DNA of 64,000 nucleotides from Pseudomonas sp. DC1.2 (lineage in GTDB: Bacteria > Pseudomonadota > Gammaproteobacteria > Pseudomonadales > Pseudomonadaceae), in contig NZ_CP133782.1 of assembly GCF_034351645.1 (NCBI RefSeq), positions 3,477,001 to 3,541,000 on the forward strand. The letters are read 5' to 3'. Of this stretch, positions 55,100-64,000 are shown one piece after another (the stretch's first letter is position 1; each line of letters opens with the position of its first letter). The notes beneath the pieces are model-generated. The model was not told the origin of the DNA and searched no databases. It saw nothing but the letters and a program-made list of their open reading frames with translations. The position numbers were made by a program, and so were the translations under genes.

Positions 55100-55972
55100 T
55101 CAGGTCCTGCGCATAGAGCAATACTCAACGATGACTTGCGTGAGCGCCGTCACAATCGCCGGATCGGCCTGCGTGGAGGCAAACAGCCGAAACTGCGCAT
55201 CGGGCAACGCCGGCAAACCATGCTCCTCGCCCAGCACAGCCAGTCCCGCCCCCAACTGGCCGACCGCCATCGGCGCGACCGCGAAACCGGCCAGGGCCGC
55301 GGCACGCAAAGCGACATTACTGGTGCAGAGCATCGCTGTGCGCTGGGCAATCCCGGCGCGCGCCAAACACGTCAACGCGGCTTCGCGATAAGGACACGGC
55401 GCAGGAAACAGCGCCAGCGGCAACGGTGTCGGCAATTGAGTGACCGGTTGCGCCGACCACGCCCATACCAGCGGCTCCTGCCACAACAGCAACCCTGGCG
55501 CTTGCGTATCACACAAGGAACCAATGACCAGGTCCAGGTCACCCTGCTTCAGCAGATTCAGCAACGTACCGGGAATACTCACCTGCACATCAATCTCCAT
55601 ACCTGGGTACTGCGCTGCAAAATCCTGCAAGGCCCGCAACAATCGCGCCTCGACAAAATCTTCGGACACACCCAGCCGCACTCGCCCGTGAAATGGCGTG
55701 CGCGTCAGTTGTGCCCAGGCATCGCGATTCAACGCCAGGATCGTGCGCGCGTAGGCGATCAGGCGCTCGCCGTCCGGCGTCAGATGCTGGGAGCGAGTTG
55801 TACGCTTCAGGAGTGGTTTGCCCGTCTGCTCTTCCAACCGCCGCAGGTGACCGCTGACCGCAGATTGTGTCAGGTGCAGCTTCTCGGCCGCTCGGCTGAA
55901 GCCTTCTTCATCGACGACAGTGACGAAGGTTTTAAGTAGCAGGGGATCGAATATAGTTAGATACGTGATCAA
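55100..55972 (-). CDS. LysR-family transcriptional regulator
   Basis: 290 aa: N-terminal winged helix (about 8-67; FVTVVDEEGFSRAAEKLHLTQSAVSGHLRRL in pieces is typical) and a periplasmic-binding-fold effector domain (about 95-280). It is divergent from the azoreductase gene 79 nt away and probably controls it. ATAGT...ACTAT around 55996-56014 in the gap is a candidate T-N11-A site. The effector is unknown. Confidence 0.9.
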   Translation of the reverse strand: MITYLTIFDPLLLKTFVTVVDEEGFSRAAEKLHLTQSAVSGHLRRLEEQTGKPLLKRTTRSQHLTPDGERLIAYARTILALNRDAWAQLTRTPFHGRVRLGVSEDFVEARLLRALQDFAAQYPGMEIDVQVSIPGTLLNLLKQGDLDLVIGSLCDTQAPGLLLWQEPLVWAWSAQPVTQLPTPLPLALFPAPCPYREAALTCLARAGIAQRTAMLCTSNVALRAAALAGFAVAPMAVGQLGAGLAVLGEEHGLPALPDAQFRLFASTQADPAIVTALTQVIVEYCSMRRT

Positions 55973-56051
55973 TGACCTATTTATTTACAATTTATAGTCA
56001 CTATCAAACTATGTTGCAATGCCTCGCACTTCCCACCGCACGAGGTACGCC

Positions 56052-56705
56052 ATGACCACCCTCCTCCATATCGAATGCTCACCGCGCAAGCAGCGCTCGG
56101 CCTCGCTCGAAGTCGCCCGCAGTTTCATCACGCGCTATCAACAAAACGCCCCAGACACCGAAGTCGTCACCCTGGACCTGTGGAACATGGCACTGCCGGA
56201 GCTCGACCAACCGGCAATGGACGCCAAGTACGCCGAACTCGCTGGCACGCCCATCACGCCGGATCAACAAACAGCGTGGGACAGCCTGAAAGCCTTGGCC
56301 GCTCCGCTGTTGCAGGCAGACGTGCTGGTGTTGTCGGTGCCGCTGTGGAATTTCAGCATTCCGTACAAGCTCAAGCAGTTCATTGACCTGGTCTCCCACC
56401 AAGGCATCCTGTTCAGCTTCGACCCGGAACGCGGCCTGGAAGGCCTGCTGCATAACAAAACCGCCGTGGTCGCCTATGCCCGAGGGCTGGACTTTTCCGC
56501 GCAGTCGAACACACCGGCGCAGCAATTTGATTTTCAAAAACCTTACGTAGAGGCGTGGTTAAAGTTTGTCGGGATAAGCGATGTGTACTCAGTGATTGTG
56601 GAAAAAACCATTCTGGGCAAAGAGCTTGATCAAGCTTCCCGTGAAGCGGCTACTCAGCAGGCAATAGCCTTGGCCGACAGCCTTGATCGTCCGTTTGCGG
56701 GGTAA
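56052..56705 (+). CDS. azoR: FMN-dependent NADH-azoreductase
   Basis: 217 aa flavodoxin-fold reductase. HIECSPRKQRSASLEVAR is the FMN phosphate loop, PLWNFSIPYKLKQFID the conserved flavin segment and ARGLDFS the second flavin contact. It reduces quinones and azo compounds with NAD(P)H. I use the ATG at 56052 before TTLLHIECS. It is divergent from the LysR gene. Confidence 0.9.
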   Translation: MTTLLHIECSPRKQRSASLEVARSFITRYQQNAPDTEVVTLDLWNMALPELDQPAMDAKYAELAGTPITPDQQTAWDSLKALAAPLLQADVLVLSVPLWNFSIPYKLKQFIDLVSHQGILFSFDPERGLEGLLHNKTAVVAYARGLDFSAQSNTPAQQFDFQKPYVEAWLKFVGISDVYSVIVEKTILGKELDQASREAATQQAIALADSLDRPFAG

Positions 56706-56725
56706 GCATCGAAAGCGGGTTGACG

Positions 56726-58474
56726 TTACCGAGTACGTTGTTCAGACGACAATAACGGCGCAGCAGCCTGCAAATCCAGAACAGGCACTTTCGATGGCAC
56801 GTTCAGCGCTTTCAACACCGGAATGTCGTAGCCATAAACGTCAGGTTTAAACGCAACCCGTCCGTTACTGCCCAAGTCCACTGTCCAATACGCTAACAAC
56901 ACTGGCACCTTGACTGGCAACCGGATGTTCTCCGTTCTTCCGTTGGCTAATTGTTTTTGAATACCGGCGCTGTTCCAGCGCACCGGATCGTTGAACAGTA
57001 GCTCCACCAACTGCAACGGGTTCTCTACGCGGATGCAGCCCGAACTGGTCGCCCGCACGGACTTGGCAAACAACTCGCGATGCGGTGTGTCGTGCAGATA
57101 AATTGCATAGTCATTGGGGAAGCGAATCACTACCTGACCCAGCGAGTTCTCGGGCCCAGCGTCCTGGCGCAAGGTAATGCCTCTGGGGTTACTCCAATCG
57201 ACAGTCAACGGATCGAGTACCTTGCCTTCCCGATCAATCGCCCGGATACGATTGGCGCTGAGGTAATTGGGATTGCTCAGAATCTTCGGCAGCATGTCTT
57301 CCTTGAGAATCGTCGGCGGCACGGTCCAGGTCGGGTTGAACGTGACATAGGTAATCTGGGCTTGAAAGATCGGCGTGCTACGAAACGGCTTACCGACCTG
57401 CACCCTGGAACGCCAGATAGGCTGACCGTCTCGATACAGCGTCACTTTGTAGCCGGCAATATCGACAACGACAAAGGTGCCTTGCAGTTTATAAAGCAGC
57501 CAGCGGGCACGCTCCATATTGACCCTGACCTGATCGATGCGCGCCTGCACCGGCACGTTCAGCGCAGCAAGTGTTGTCGGCCCAGCCACACCATCTGGCC
57601 CAAGGTATTGCTCGGTTTGATACTTCTTCACCGCCGCGATGACCGTCTCGTCGTAATCCGTGCGCTTGCTCTTTTGCGGTTCCAGATACCCCCCCGCCGC
57701 CAAGCGAGCACGTAACTGCGCAACGGCCGGGTCGTCCATCTCCGGCCTGAGCGTCTGCCCTTCGGCAACCTTCGGCCAGCCACCTCTGTCACGAACCTTG
57801 CGCAACTGCGCCAAAGCCTCACGTAACCCTCCGTAAACCGCCTCTTGCGGAGGCGCTAGCGTAAAAGCGCGGGCCACCTCATGACTGTCCAGTGCAGCGA
57901 AAAAGGCATCAACGTCTTCTCGGGGATCGACACCGGAAGCGTCGAAGTTCCAGTGCATATCGAGTCGCGAAGGATCGACCTTGCCGCGACGCAGTTGCAG
58001 TAAGGCGGTGATATACGTCCGGGTGGCCGCCATATCGAAGGCCGCTCGTTGAGCCGGGGTGGCCGAGGGGGGCTGAACTGATGCGCGCGCGCTGGCCAAT
58101 TCATCAATACGAAAATCAGCGGGCTCCAACCCGTCAATCTGAGTGTCGTTCAGACTTTTCAACAGCTGGGCAACATCGCTATCTTCCGTCCACGCAGCCC
58201 GAAAGCCACGATGCACATAAAAATCCATGACCACGCGATTGACGTCTAACCGTTGGTGGCGAGGAGAGGTCAGTAAGGGCGGAAAAGCAGAGATCAGGGG
58301 CTCAAGCACGGCATGAATGGCCTGACCGACGTTGTCGCCGGGTGCCGCCTCAATCACGCGGCCAGATGGCGTTACCGGCTCAATCGACGAAGTTTCACCG
58401 CGCACAGCGCCGCTGATCAGAAAGCCCATAAAAAAAATATGGCTTATGACGAATAACCTTGATAGTTGCCTCAT
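56726..58474 (-). CDS. L,D-transpeptidase of the YcbB/LdtD type
   Basis: 582 aa: signal peptide or anchor (about 5-25), an N-terminal scaffold domain, a peptidoglycan-binding domain (about 255-315; YLGPDGVAGPTTLAALN) and a YkuD catalytic domain (about 345-510) whose His/Cys motif is HDTPHRELFAKS...SSGCIR. It forms 3-3 cross-links in peptidoglycan in the periplasm. It is divergent from a second, smaller L,D-transpeptidase 80 nt away. Confidence 0.9.
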   Translation of the reverse strand: MRQLSRLFVISHIFFMGFLISGAVRGETSSIEPVTPSGRVIEAAPGDNVGQAIHAVLEPLISAFPPLLTSPRHQRLDVNRVVMDFYVHRGFRAAWTEDSDVAQLLKSLNDTQIDGLEPADFRIDELASARASVQPPSATPAQRAAFDMAATRTYITALLQLRRGKVDPSRLDMHWNFDASGVDPREDVDAFFAALDSHEVARAFTLAPPQEAVYGGLREALAQLRKVRDRGGWPKVAEGQTLRPEMDDPAVAQLRARLAAGGYLEPQKSKRTDYDETVIAAVKKYQTEQYLGPDGVAGPTTLAALNVPVQARIDQVRVNMERARWLLYKLQGTFVVVDIAGYKVTLYRDGQPIWRSRVQVGKPFRSTPIFQAQITYVTFNPTWTVPPTILKEDMLPKILSNPNYLSANRIRAIDREGKVLDPLTVDWSNPRGITLRQDAGPENSLGQVVIRFPNDYAIYLHDTPHRELFAKSVRATSSGCIRVENPLQLVELLFNDPVRWNSAGIQKQLANGRTENIRLPVKVPVLLAYWTVDLGSNGRVAFKPDVYGYDIPVLKALNVPSKVPVLDLQAAAPLLSSEQRTR

Positions 58475-58554
58475 GAATACCCCTTAATTCCCGCACTTGA
58501 GGACGGGCAGCTTGCGCATTGCCCGGCCCGGTCAATTCACGATGAGACAACTTT

Positions 58555-59262
58555 ATGGCGCTAGCCCGCTTCGGCTTTTTATTGACGGCACTGCTGCTGA
58601 CTTCACTATCGATGCCCGCAGCCTACGCCGATTCCCTTGAAACCGCGCTGGTCAAAGCGGCCCCTGACGCCAACGCCAAGGTCATTTCGTTGGCGGTCCG
58701 CGCGTCCCAATGCAGATTGGCCCAAGGCGCAGAACCTGTCCAACGCCTCGCCGTCATCGACTACTCCCTGCCTTCCACCGAACAACGCCTATGGGTGTTC
58801 GATTTAAAGAAACGAAAACTGTTGTTCCACGAACTGGTGGCTCACGGGCGCAACAGCGGCGAGAACATGGCAAACCAGTTCTCCAACCAGAACGAAAGCA
58901 ACGCATCAAGCCTTGGGCTGTACCGGACTCAGTCGAGCTACCTGGGACATAACGGCTATTCGTTGCGCATGGAGGGGTTGGAGCCAGGGTTTAATGACAA
59001 TGCGTTTGACCGGGACATCGTGATTCATGGAGCCCCTTATGTCAGCCCTAAACTGGCGCGGGTGAATGGCCGTATCGGTCGTAGTCTGGGCTGTCCCGCG
59101 GTGCGACCGGCGATTGCGCATCGCCTGATTGATTCGATGAAAGATGGGCAACTGTTGTTTTCTTATTATCCGGATCGGCGTTGGTTGAAGTCCTCGGCGT
59201 TTATCAATTGCGGTGGTACGGCCATGGCGAATGCAGCGAAGCCGAAAAAAACCATCAACTAA
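58555..59262 (+). CDS. Murein L,D-transpeptidase catalytic domain protein (YkuD_2 type)
   Basis: 235 aa with a signal peptide (cleaved after AYA, about residue 25). The catalytic signature is DIVIHGAPYVS followed by GRSLGCPAV, with the Cys nucleophile. The family acts on peptidoglycan in the periplasm. It starts 80 nt from the divergent YcbB-like gene, so the two may share control. Confidence 0.85.
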   Translation: MALARFGFLLTALLLTSLSMPAAYADSLETALVKAAPDANAKVISLAVRASQCRLAQGAEPVQRLAVIDYSLPSTEQRLWVFDLKKRKLLFHELVAHGRNSGENMANQFSNQNESNASSLGLYRTQSSYLGHNGYSLRMEGLEPGFNDNAFDRDIVIHGAPYVSPKLARVNGRIGRSLGCPAVRPAIAHRLIDSMKDGQLLFSYYPDRRWLKSSAFINCGGTAMANAAKPKKTIN

Positions 59263-59419
59263 TCGTCGCGCGCGCTGTATTGAACGGATGTCGCCGGAGC
59301 CGAATCTGGAGCATTATTTGCGCGCAGGGCCGGACCGTCAGCATCGGTATGGGCTTCAACTAGCCAGCTAGAGCGACGTGCTCAGTCGAATTTAACGCCA
59401 TCCTAAAAGCCCGATCACT

Positions 59420-60208
59420 ATGAACAACATAAAAAACACGATGATGCTCAGTGGCCTGCTCGCGCTATCCCTTGGCGTTCAGGCACAGGAAAGCCCGTCA
59501 CACCTCGGCAGCGTCATTCAACAAGGCCAATTGCGCGTTTGTACGACCGGCGATTACAAACCCTATACCTACAAAGCCGAGGACGGCGAATACTCAGGCA
59601 TCGATATCGCGATGGCACGTTCGCTGGCCGACAGCCTCGGCGTGAAGGTTGCCTGGGTGCCGACCACCTGGAAAACCCTGATGCCGGATTTGCTGGCGGG
59701 GAAATGCGACATCGGCGTCGGCGGCATTTCCGTCACGCTGGAACGTCAGAAAAAAGCCTTCTTCAGCACCACGCTGGACGTCGACGGCAAAATCCCACTG
59801 GTACGCTGCGAAAATCAGACGCTGTACCAGACTGTCGAGCAGATCAACCAGCCCTCGGTTCGCGTGATCGAACCGGCCGGCGGCACAAATGAAGCTTTTG
59901 TTCACGCGCTTTTGCCGAATGCACAATTGATCCTTCACGACAACGTGACCCTATTCCAGGAACTGCTGGACAAGAAAGCTGACGTCATGATCACCGATGC
60001 TTCCGAGGCGCTCTATCAACAGAAACTCAAACCCGGCCTGTGCGCGGTCAATCCGAGTCAGTTCATGCAGTATGGGGAGAAGGCATATCTACTGCCGCGC
60101 GATGACGTTAGCTGGAAGATGTACGTCGATCAGTGGTTGCACCTGAGCAAGGTGACGGGCAATTACCAAAAAGTGTTGGGGCAATGGTTGGCGGTGCCAG
60201 AGACGTAA
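59420..60208 (+). CDS. pheC: Periplasmic cyclohexadienyl dehydratase (PheC-like)
   Basis: 262 aa with a signal peptide (cleaved after VQA, about residue 22) and a solute-binding-protein fold. TTGDYKPYTYKAEDG, PTTWKTLMPDLLAGKCDI, GGTNEAF and EKAYLLPRDD line up closely with Pseudomonas aeruginosa PheC, from memory, more so than with amino-acid ABC binding proteins. PheC converts prephenate or arogenate to phenylpyruvate or phenylalanine. No ABC transporter genes are adjacent. Confidence 0.8.
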   Translation: MNNIKNTMMLSGLLALSLGVQAQESPSHLGSVIQQGQLRVCTTGDYKPYTYKAEDGEYSGIDIAMARSLADSLGVKVAWVPTTWKTLMPDLLAGKCDIGVGGISVTLERQKKAFFSTTLDVDGKIPLVRCENQTLYQTVEQINQPSVRVIEPAGGTNEAFVHALLPNAQLILHDNVTLFQELLDKKADVMITDASEALYQQKLKPGLCAVNPSQFMQYGEKAYLLPRDDVSWKMYVDQWLHLSKVTGNYQKVLGQWLAVPET

Positions 60209-60280
60209 TAGGACCAGTTCCTTTACGCAGCGACTGGTTAGTTTGAAATGGATTTGCGGTGTTAGATATTCAGGGAAAAT

Positions 60281-61170
60281 ATGATGTTTATGCGTTTGTG
60301 TGCCCCGTGGCTTTTGTATCTTGCTATGAGCCAGGTGTGGGCTGTGGAAGCCGAACCCAGGAAGCTGATCACTTCAACCGTCGGCGATACGAGCATCCAA
60401 GTGTCCAAGCTGGAGCCGAAGTCTAATTCGGATGACGACAGAAAAATCGTGACCTTGACGAAGGTTCCCAGCCGATAACACTCAGCAACTTCGATTTCGA
60501 CGTGCTCTATACAAACCCGGACGCCACCCATTCGCCGAACATAATCGTGGGCAGCCACAGTGGCGGCGCTAACTGCTGTTATACGTTACACATCATCAGT
60601 TTTGCACCATCGCTGCATAAGCAAGATATCGAGGTCTATAATTCGGATCATATCGATATTCAAGCAGTCGCTGGTGGTGGACCGACATTGAACTTCCTGG
60701 ATTTCAGTTTCGCTTTTTGGCATAGCTCATTTGCAGACAGTCCTGCACCGCCCATTTCTCTAAGTTGGAATGCCATGCAAGGACGCTATGTACTAAATAT
60801 CGATGGCATGCGCAAACCTGCGCCGTCGAATGCCACGCTGGAAGAAGATGCGAATCGGCTCCTGAAGGAAGAAATAGATACCCAACACCCATGGCCGCCG
60901 ACCTTACTATGGGGTGACATGCTTAAGTACATCTATTCGGGCAGCAGTGCATCGGCCCGAACCTTGATGGATACAGCATGGCAGCCAAAATGGGGCGAAA
61001 AAGAACTATTTTCTACCTGCTTTAGCCAGAAATTACAGACTGGCTGGCTCTGGGGCCACTTGGATATGGCTAACGTAATGAAGGCTGCTGGTGACTTTCC
61101 AAAGCCGATAAGTGTACCTGCATCTTGTGAAAGTTTAGTCCCGAAGCGACACCTGATGAGTCGTACATGA
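60281..61170 (+). pseudogene. Exported hypothetical protein broken by a frameshift
   Basis: The first frame (60281-60478) gives a signal peptide (about 22 aa) and the start of a mature protein ending DDDRKIVTLTKVPSR. The second frame, usable from about 60457, continues LDEGSQPITLSNFDF through SHSGGANCCYTLHII to 61170. One missing base near 60456 would join them into a protein of about 296 aa. The family is not recognised. It could be a real mutation or a sequencing error. Confidence 0.7.
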
Positions 61171-61230
61171 CGAAGACCTCGCCGGTTGTAAGTCATATAC
61201 CCATTTCGTTTTTGGCAAGGATGTGACGGC

Positions 61231-61527
61231 ATGAAAAAAACAATGACAGCACTGATCAATACTTGCTTAATTTTTATAATCCCTTTGTTAGCCTGGTGTT
61301 TTGTCGCACCCTTTTTAAGCGGCACTCGCTACTATTATCTAGCCGCTAACATTGCGACTGTTCTACTTTTGTTTTCCATATCACTGTGGGGAGTTTTCAG
61401 GACAACGGTCGGGTGGCATCTGGTTGTGCGTTTGTTTTTGGGCAGTATCATTTGGGCGATTCTATTTCTTTTCTTTTTTCTTTGGTCAGCCGCGGTGGCT
61501 CTTTCGGGCGCGACAACAATGCCGTAG
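61231..61527 (+). CDS. Small multi-pass membrane protein (98 aa)
   Basis: 98 aa with three predicted membrane helices (about 8-28, 36-56 and 65-93). Start at ATG 61231 (MKKTMTALINTCLIF); no strong ribosome-binding site. No family recognised. Confidence 0.55.
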   Translation: MKKTMTALINTCLIFIIPLLAWCFVAPFLSGTRYYYLAANIATVLLLFSISLWGVFRTTVGWHLVVRLFLGSIIWAILFLFFFLWSAAVALSGATTMP

Positions 61528-61825
61528 CTCGTTAGCCAAACTTCAGCTTCTGATTGATGCTCAATTCGTCCTGAGTCATCCGGCCATGAATCGATACACC
61601 GGAATCGGCTTATTTCACCAGAAACGGGCGTCCCTCAATGCGCCACGTCTCAGTAAATCCTACCGCTCCAAACCAGCTTTTGGGCTCGCCATCTGCTATC
61701 GACCAGACGCTATCCATACGCAAAAAATAAATATTGATGTCACATTGCCATCCCCCAGAATTGTCCTACGCTGCATTTGTTTCAGAAGGCAAATCGCTTA
61801 TCCACTGCGTTAAAAGGAGCTTCAC

Positions 61826-62623
61826 ATGGGATGGTTTGACACTGTTTTGTCGATCGGCACCACCATTGGACGAGTTGCAGGTGCCCTCTCGGGTGTGCCG
61901 ACGCAAAAATGCATTAGCTTTGGTCCTACAGGTGACATCAACCCTCAGTTTGGCAGCGTCGGTTTTTTCGTCGATGCCAACGGCAACACCCAAGCATTTA
62001 ATAATTCGATGAGCGCTTCAGTCGGACTTAGCTTTCCGGGCGACCCGCTGCTGGGGGACGGATCAACGGACATCATCCTAGCTCCGACTCAAAAAATTGA
62101 AATGGGCCCAGCTTTTAATAGTGCGGCGGCAGCGGGATTTGATAATTTTCAGATCATGCCAACTCTATCGTTGACGGCAGATTCCAATAATGTCGGTGGT
62201 TCCGGTGGCTCCAATATACATTCCTCGACCACACAAACTGCTACAACCGGCCTGGCTGTGAAGGTTGGGCCTTATCTCAGTGCGACCTTAAATACTTCAA
62301 ATCGCACATTACAGATAGCGGTAATTGGAACATTGGCTCTCACTGGAATCGTTCTCCTGAATGTTCGTGGTGCTGGTGACACGGTCGTGAAGATCATTAA
62401 TGCAGTCAGAAAACCTTCTGACGCAAATTCCGATAATCCGCAAACTATTACCGTGGACATCCCCGTCGGACTAAATATTGATAACGGCTTGACGTTCATC
62501 GAGATCGACGCTGCTGTTGAGGGGGCGCTCAGCACCTTTGTGCCAGATCACTATCCGGCAAAATCAGTAAAATTGACCGAAGCTGATCATGCACTGATCG
62601 CAGCCATGACCGCAGTCCAATAA
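61826..62623 (+). CDS. Hypothetical protein, 265 aa, upstream partner of the repeat protein
   Basis: 265 aa, rich in Gly, Ser, Thr and Asn, with no clear signal peptide; the N-terminus is amphipathic (MGWFDTVLSIGTTIGRVAGAL). A hydrophobic segment lies at about 171-186 (LQIAVIGTLALTGIVLLNV). The start has AAAAGGAG 6 nt upstream. Its stop is one base before the start of the next gene (TAAT-ATG), so the two are co-translated. I do not recognise the family. Confidence 0.7.
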   Translation: MGWFDTVLSIGTTIGRVAGALSGVPTQKCISFGPTGDINPQFGSVGFFVDANGNTQAFNNSMSASVGLSFPGDPLLGDGSTDIILAPTQKIEMGPAFNSAAAAGFDNFQIMPTLSLTADSNNVGGSGGSNIHSSTTQTATTGLAVKVGPYLSATLNTSNRTLQIAVIGTLALTGIVLLNVRGAGDTVVKIINAVRKPSDANSDNPQTITVDIPVGLNIDNGLTFIEIDAAVEGALSTFVPDHYPAKSVKLTEADHALIAAMTAVQ

Positions 62624-62624
62624 T

Positions 62625-64000
62625 ATGACTTTCACTATCCTCGACAAGTCCCTTCCAGTGGGCCAGGTAAATCAACCGTATAGCTTCACTTTAGCCGCAA
62701 CAGGCGGTACGAAGCCGTACATTTGGTCGTGTTTATTACCAGAGGGGCTGTCGATCGATAGTGCAAGCGGTGCGATTCAAGGCACCGTCAAAACGGTGAT
62801 CGCACAAACAGTCCTGGTAAAAGTTAAAGACAGTGGAAGTCCGCCCATGTCTTCGACGGCCTACTTTCAGCTTACTGTAACGGCAGAAACGCTTGCGATC
62901 AAAACAAGCAATCTTCCTGCCGGTGAAGTTAGCCAGGTATATTTCACGAGTATTTTGGCCGTCGGCGGCCAGACGCCTTACACCTTCTCAATTCTAAGTG
63001 GCACCCTTCCCCTCGGGCTTATTTTTGATGGTTCAGGAACCATTAGTGGCGTACCGTCGTCCGGTTCTTCGACACTGGTCTTCGGTGTAACCGATTTTCT
63101 TGGTGTACAAGCACAAAAAAACCTGACTATTTCCGTCGCATCGCCGGTTGTGATTACATCCAAGAGCCTAATCACCGGGATAACAGGTTCGCCTTATATG
63201 GCAACACTTAGTGTCTCAGGCGGACAAGCACCCTTCTTATTTTCAATAGTCAGCGGGGCGTTACCACCGGGGATCACGATGTCCCCCTCCGGAGTTATTT
63301 CTGGAGTTTGCACTTCAGTGGCGACTGCAGTTTTTGTTGTTTCGGTAACAGATGCTTTTAGCGCTAGCGCCACAGGTAGTTTGAGCCTGACAGTCGAATC
63401 CAAACCGATTATCAGTACAACGTCGCTCCCCCCCGCAGTTATAGACACTGCATATTTCTTTAAAATTACGGCTTCCGGAGGACATGAACCTTATACCTGG
63501 TCGCTTCCTGGCGGCGGTCCAGATTTTAGTATCAGCCAATCAGGTGAAATCACAGGAACTCCGAAACAGCTACACGCCTACTCAATGAGTATAAAAATCA
63601 TCGATGGCTTGGGAGTTATAGCAACCGCCGATCTAATTCTGAATGTGAAACCGCTAGGCCAGTGGACAAGTCTTTACACAGACAAAAACCTCACGCAAAG
63701 CACTGCCATGTCACTCATTGACGGAACATTTGTCATGGTGAGTGGACTTCAAATAGGGCTTCCACGAGCATGGTCTTCGGGCGACGGTCGTGTGTGGAAA
63801 AACATCGATTGCACCCCACTAAATAAAGTCATCGTTGCATTGGCAATGACCAGTGGGGCAGGAAAGGTGTGGCTTTCTGGGTCAGGATGGAATGACTCAC
63901 TTGGTTATATTTATAGCTTCGACCCCCCATCAGGGAAATGGTCCTTAGTTACAAATTCAGCACCGTTCGGACGCACCGGAATGTCTGCGCTGGTTTGGTT
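62625..64000 (+). CDS. Ig-like (He_PIG) repeat protein with Kelch-like continuation, 3' truncated by window
   Basis: The frame is open from ATG 62625 to the window end (458 full codons). It has four Ig-like repeats of about 82-88 residues (about 1-81, 82-165, 166-252, 253-336), each with a GG-x-PY/F-x-(W/F) segment and most with an LP-x-G-(L/I)...G-x-I-x-G turn (for example LPPGITMSPSGVISG). From about 340 the sequence looks like Kelch or beta-propeller repeats (QWTSLYTDK; AWSSGDGRVWKNI). There is no signal peptide. Function unknown; extracellular or contact-dependent roles are possible for this fold. Confidence 0.8.
   Translation, partial: MTFTILDKSLPVGQVNQPYSFTLAATGGTKPYIWSCLLPEGLSIDSASGAIQGTVKTVIAQTVLVKVKDSGSPPMSSTAYFQLTVTAETLAIKTSNLPAGEVSQVYFTSILAVGGQTPYTFSILSGTLPLGLIFDGSGTISGVPSSGSSTLVFGVTDFLGVQAQKNLTISVASPVVITSKSLITGITGSPYMATLSVSGGQAPFLFSIVSGALPPGITMSPSGVISGVCTSVATAVFVVSVTDAFSASATGSLSLTVESKPIISTTSLPPAVIDTAYFFKITASGGHEPYTWSLPGGGPDFSISQSGEITGTPKQLHAYSMSIKIIDGLGVIATADLILNVKPLGQWTSLYTDKNLTQSTAMSLIDGTFVMVSGLQIGLPRAWSSGDGRVWKNIDCTPLNKVIVALAMTSGAGKVWLSGSGWNDSLGYIYSFDPPSGKWSLVTNSAPFGRTGMSALVW

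Noticed and set aside
59420..60208. Amino-acid ABC transporter binding protein
   Set aside because: The fold is the same, but the segments matched are those of PheC and no permease or ATPase gene is nearby.

Overview
The window is chromosomal DNA of a Pseudomonas of the fluorescens group. This is inferred from gene content and codon use: a gltX/tRNA-Glu/tRNA-Ala locus, an ibpA with a ROSE-type leader, an NCS2 permease, azoreductase, L,D-transpeptidases and small Pseudomonas-specific proteins. No 16S sequence is present to fix the species.

Layout. (1) 1-16.3 kb is core chromosome: a multi-PAS GGDEF/EAL protein entering from the left, ibpA, dusC, a thioesterase, an alpha/beta hydrolase and its TetR-type neighbour, four tRNA genes in a duplicated Glu-Ala array behind gltX, an EmrAB-like efflux pair, uvrB, an aromatic aminotransferase and two small proteins. 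(2) 16.4-42.26 kb is a genomic island in a tRNA-Asn gene. A 23-bp direct repeat of the tRNA 3' end lies at 16404-16426 and again at 42239-42261, with a P4-type integrase just inside the left copy and a dead IS3 element just inside the right one. (3) 42.3-43.8 kb is an NCS2 nucleobase permease. (4) 44.0-48.6 kb is a decayed Mu-like prophage (fragments of genes I, G, gemA and mor) carrying an intact Tle1-like lipase and a DUF2931 lipoprotein between the G and I remnants. (5) 48.6-60.2 kb is mostly core: a diguanylate cyclase whose last codons lie in prophage DNA, a HAD phosphatase, RNase T2, a cupredoxin and a metallophosphoesterase facing an ECF sigma/anti-sigma pair, LysR/azoreductase, two L,D-transpeptidases and a PheC-like dehydratase. 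(6) 60.2-64 kb is accessory: a frameshifted exported protein, a small membrane protein, an unknown 265-aa protein and a large repeat protein (four Ig-like repeats, then Kelch-like sequence) that runs off the right edge.

The island carries a complete cluster matching that for obafluorin, a beta-lactone antibiotic. LuxR and LuxI genes, with a lux-box-like palindrome before luxI, precede it. ObaD/E/F would convert chorismate to 4-aminophenylpyruvate, ObaH would decarboxylate the aryl pyruvate and ObaC would oxidise the amine to nitro. ObaG, an L-threonine transaldolase, would make the beta-hydroxy amino acid. ObaN/J/L would make 2,3-dihydroxybenzoate for carrier ObaK. The NRPS ObaI (C-A-T-TE-MbtH-A, with a cysteine thioesterase) joins the halves and closes the beta-lactone. 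ObaO, a second threonyl-tRNA synthetase, provides self-immunity. The cluster's class II DAHP-synthase homologue (obaM) appears to have lost most active-site residues.

The most notable points are the mobile island setting of the antibiotic with its own immunity gene, the degenerate obaM, the matched ECF promoters at 53.7-53.8 kb, the effector cargo in the Mu-like remnant, and the repeat protein at the right edge.
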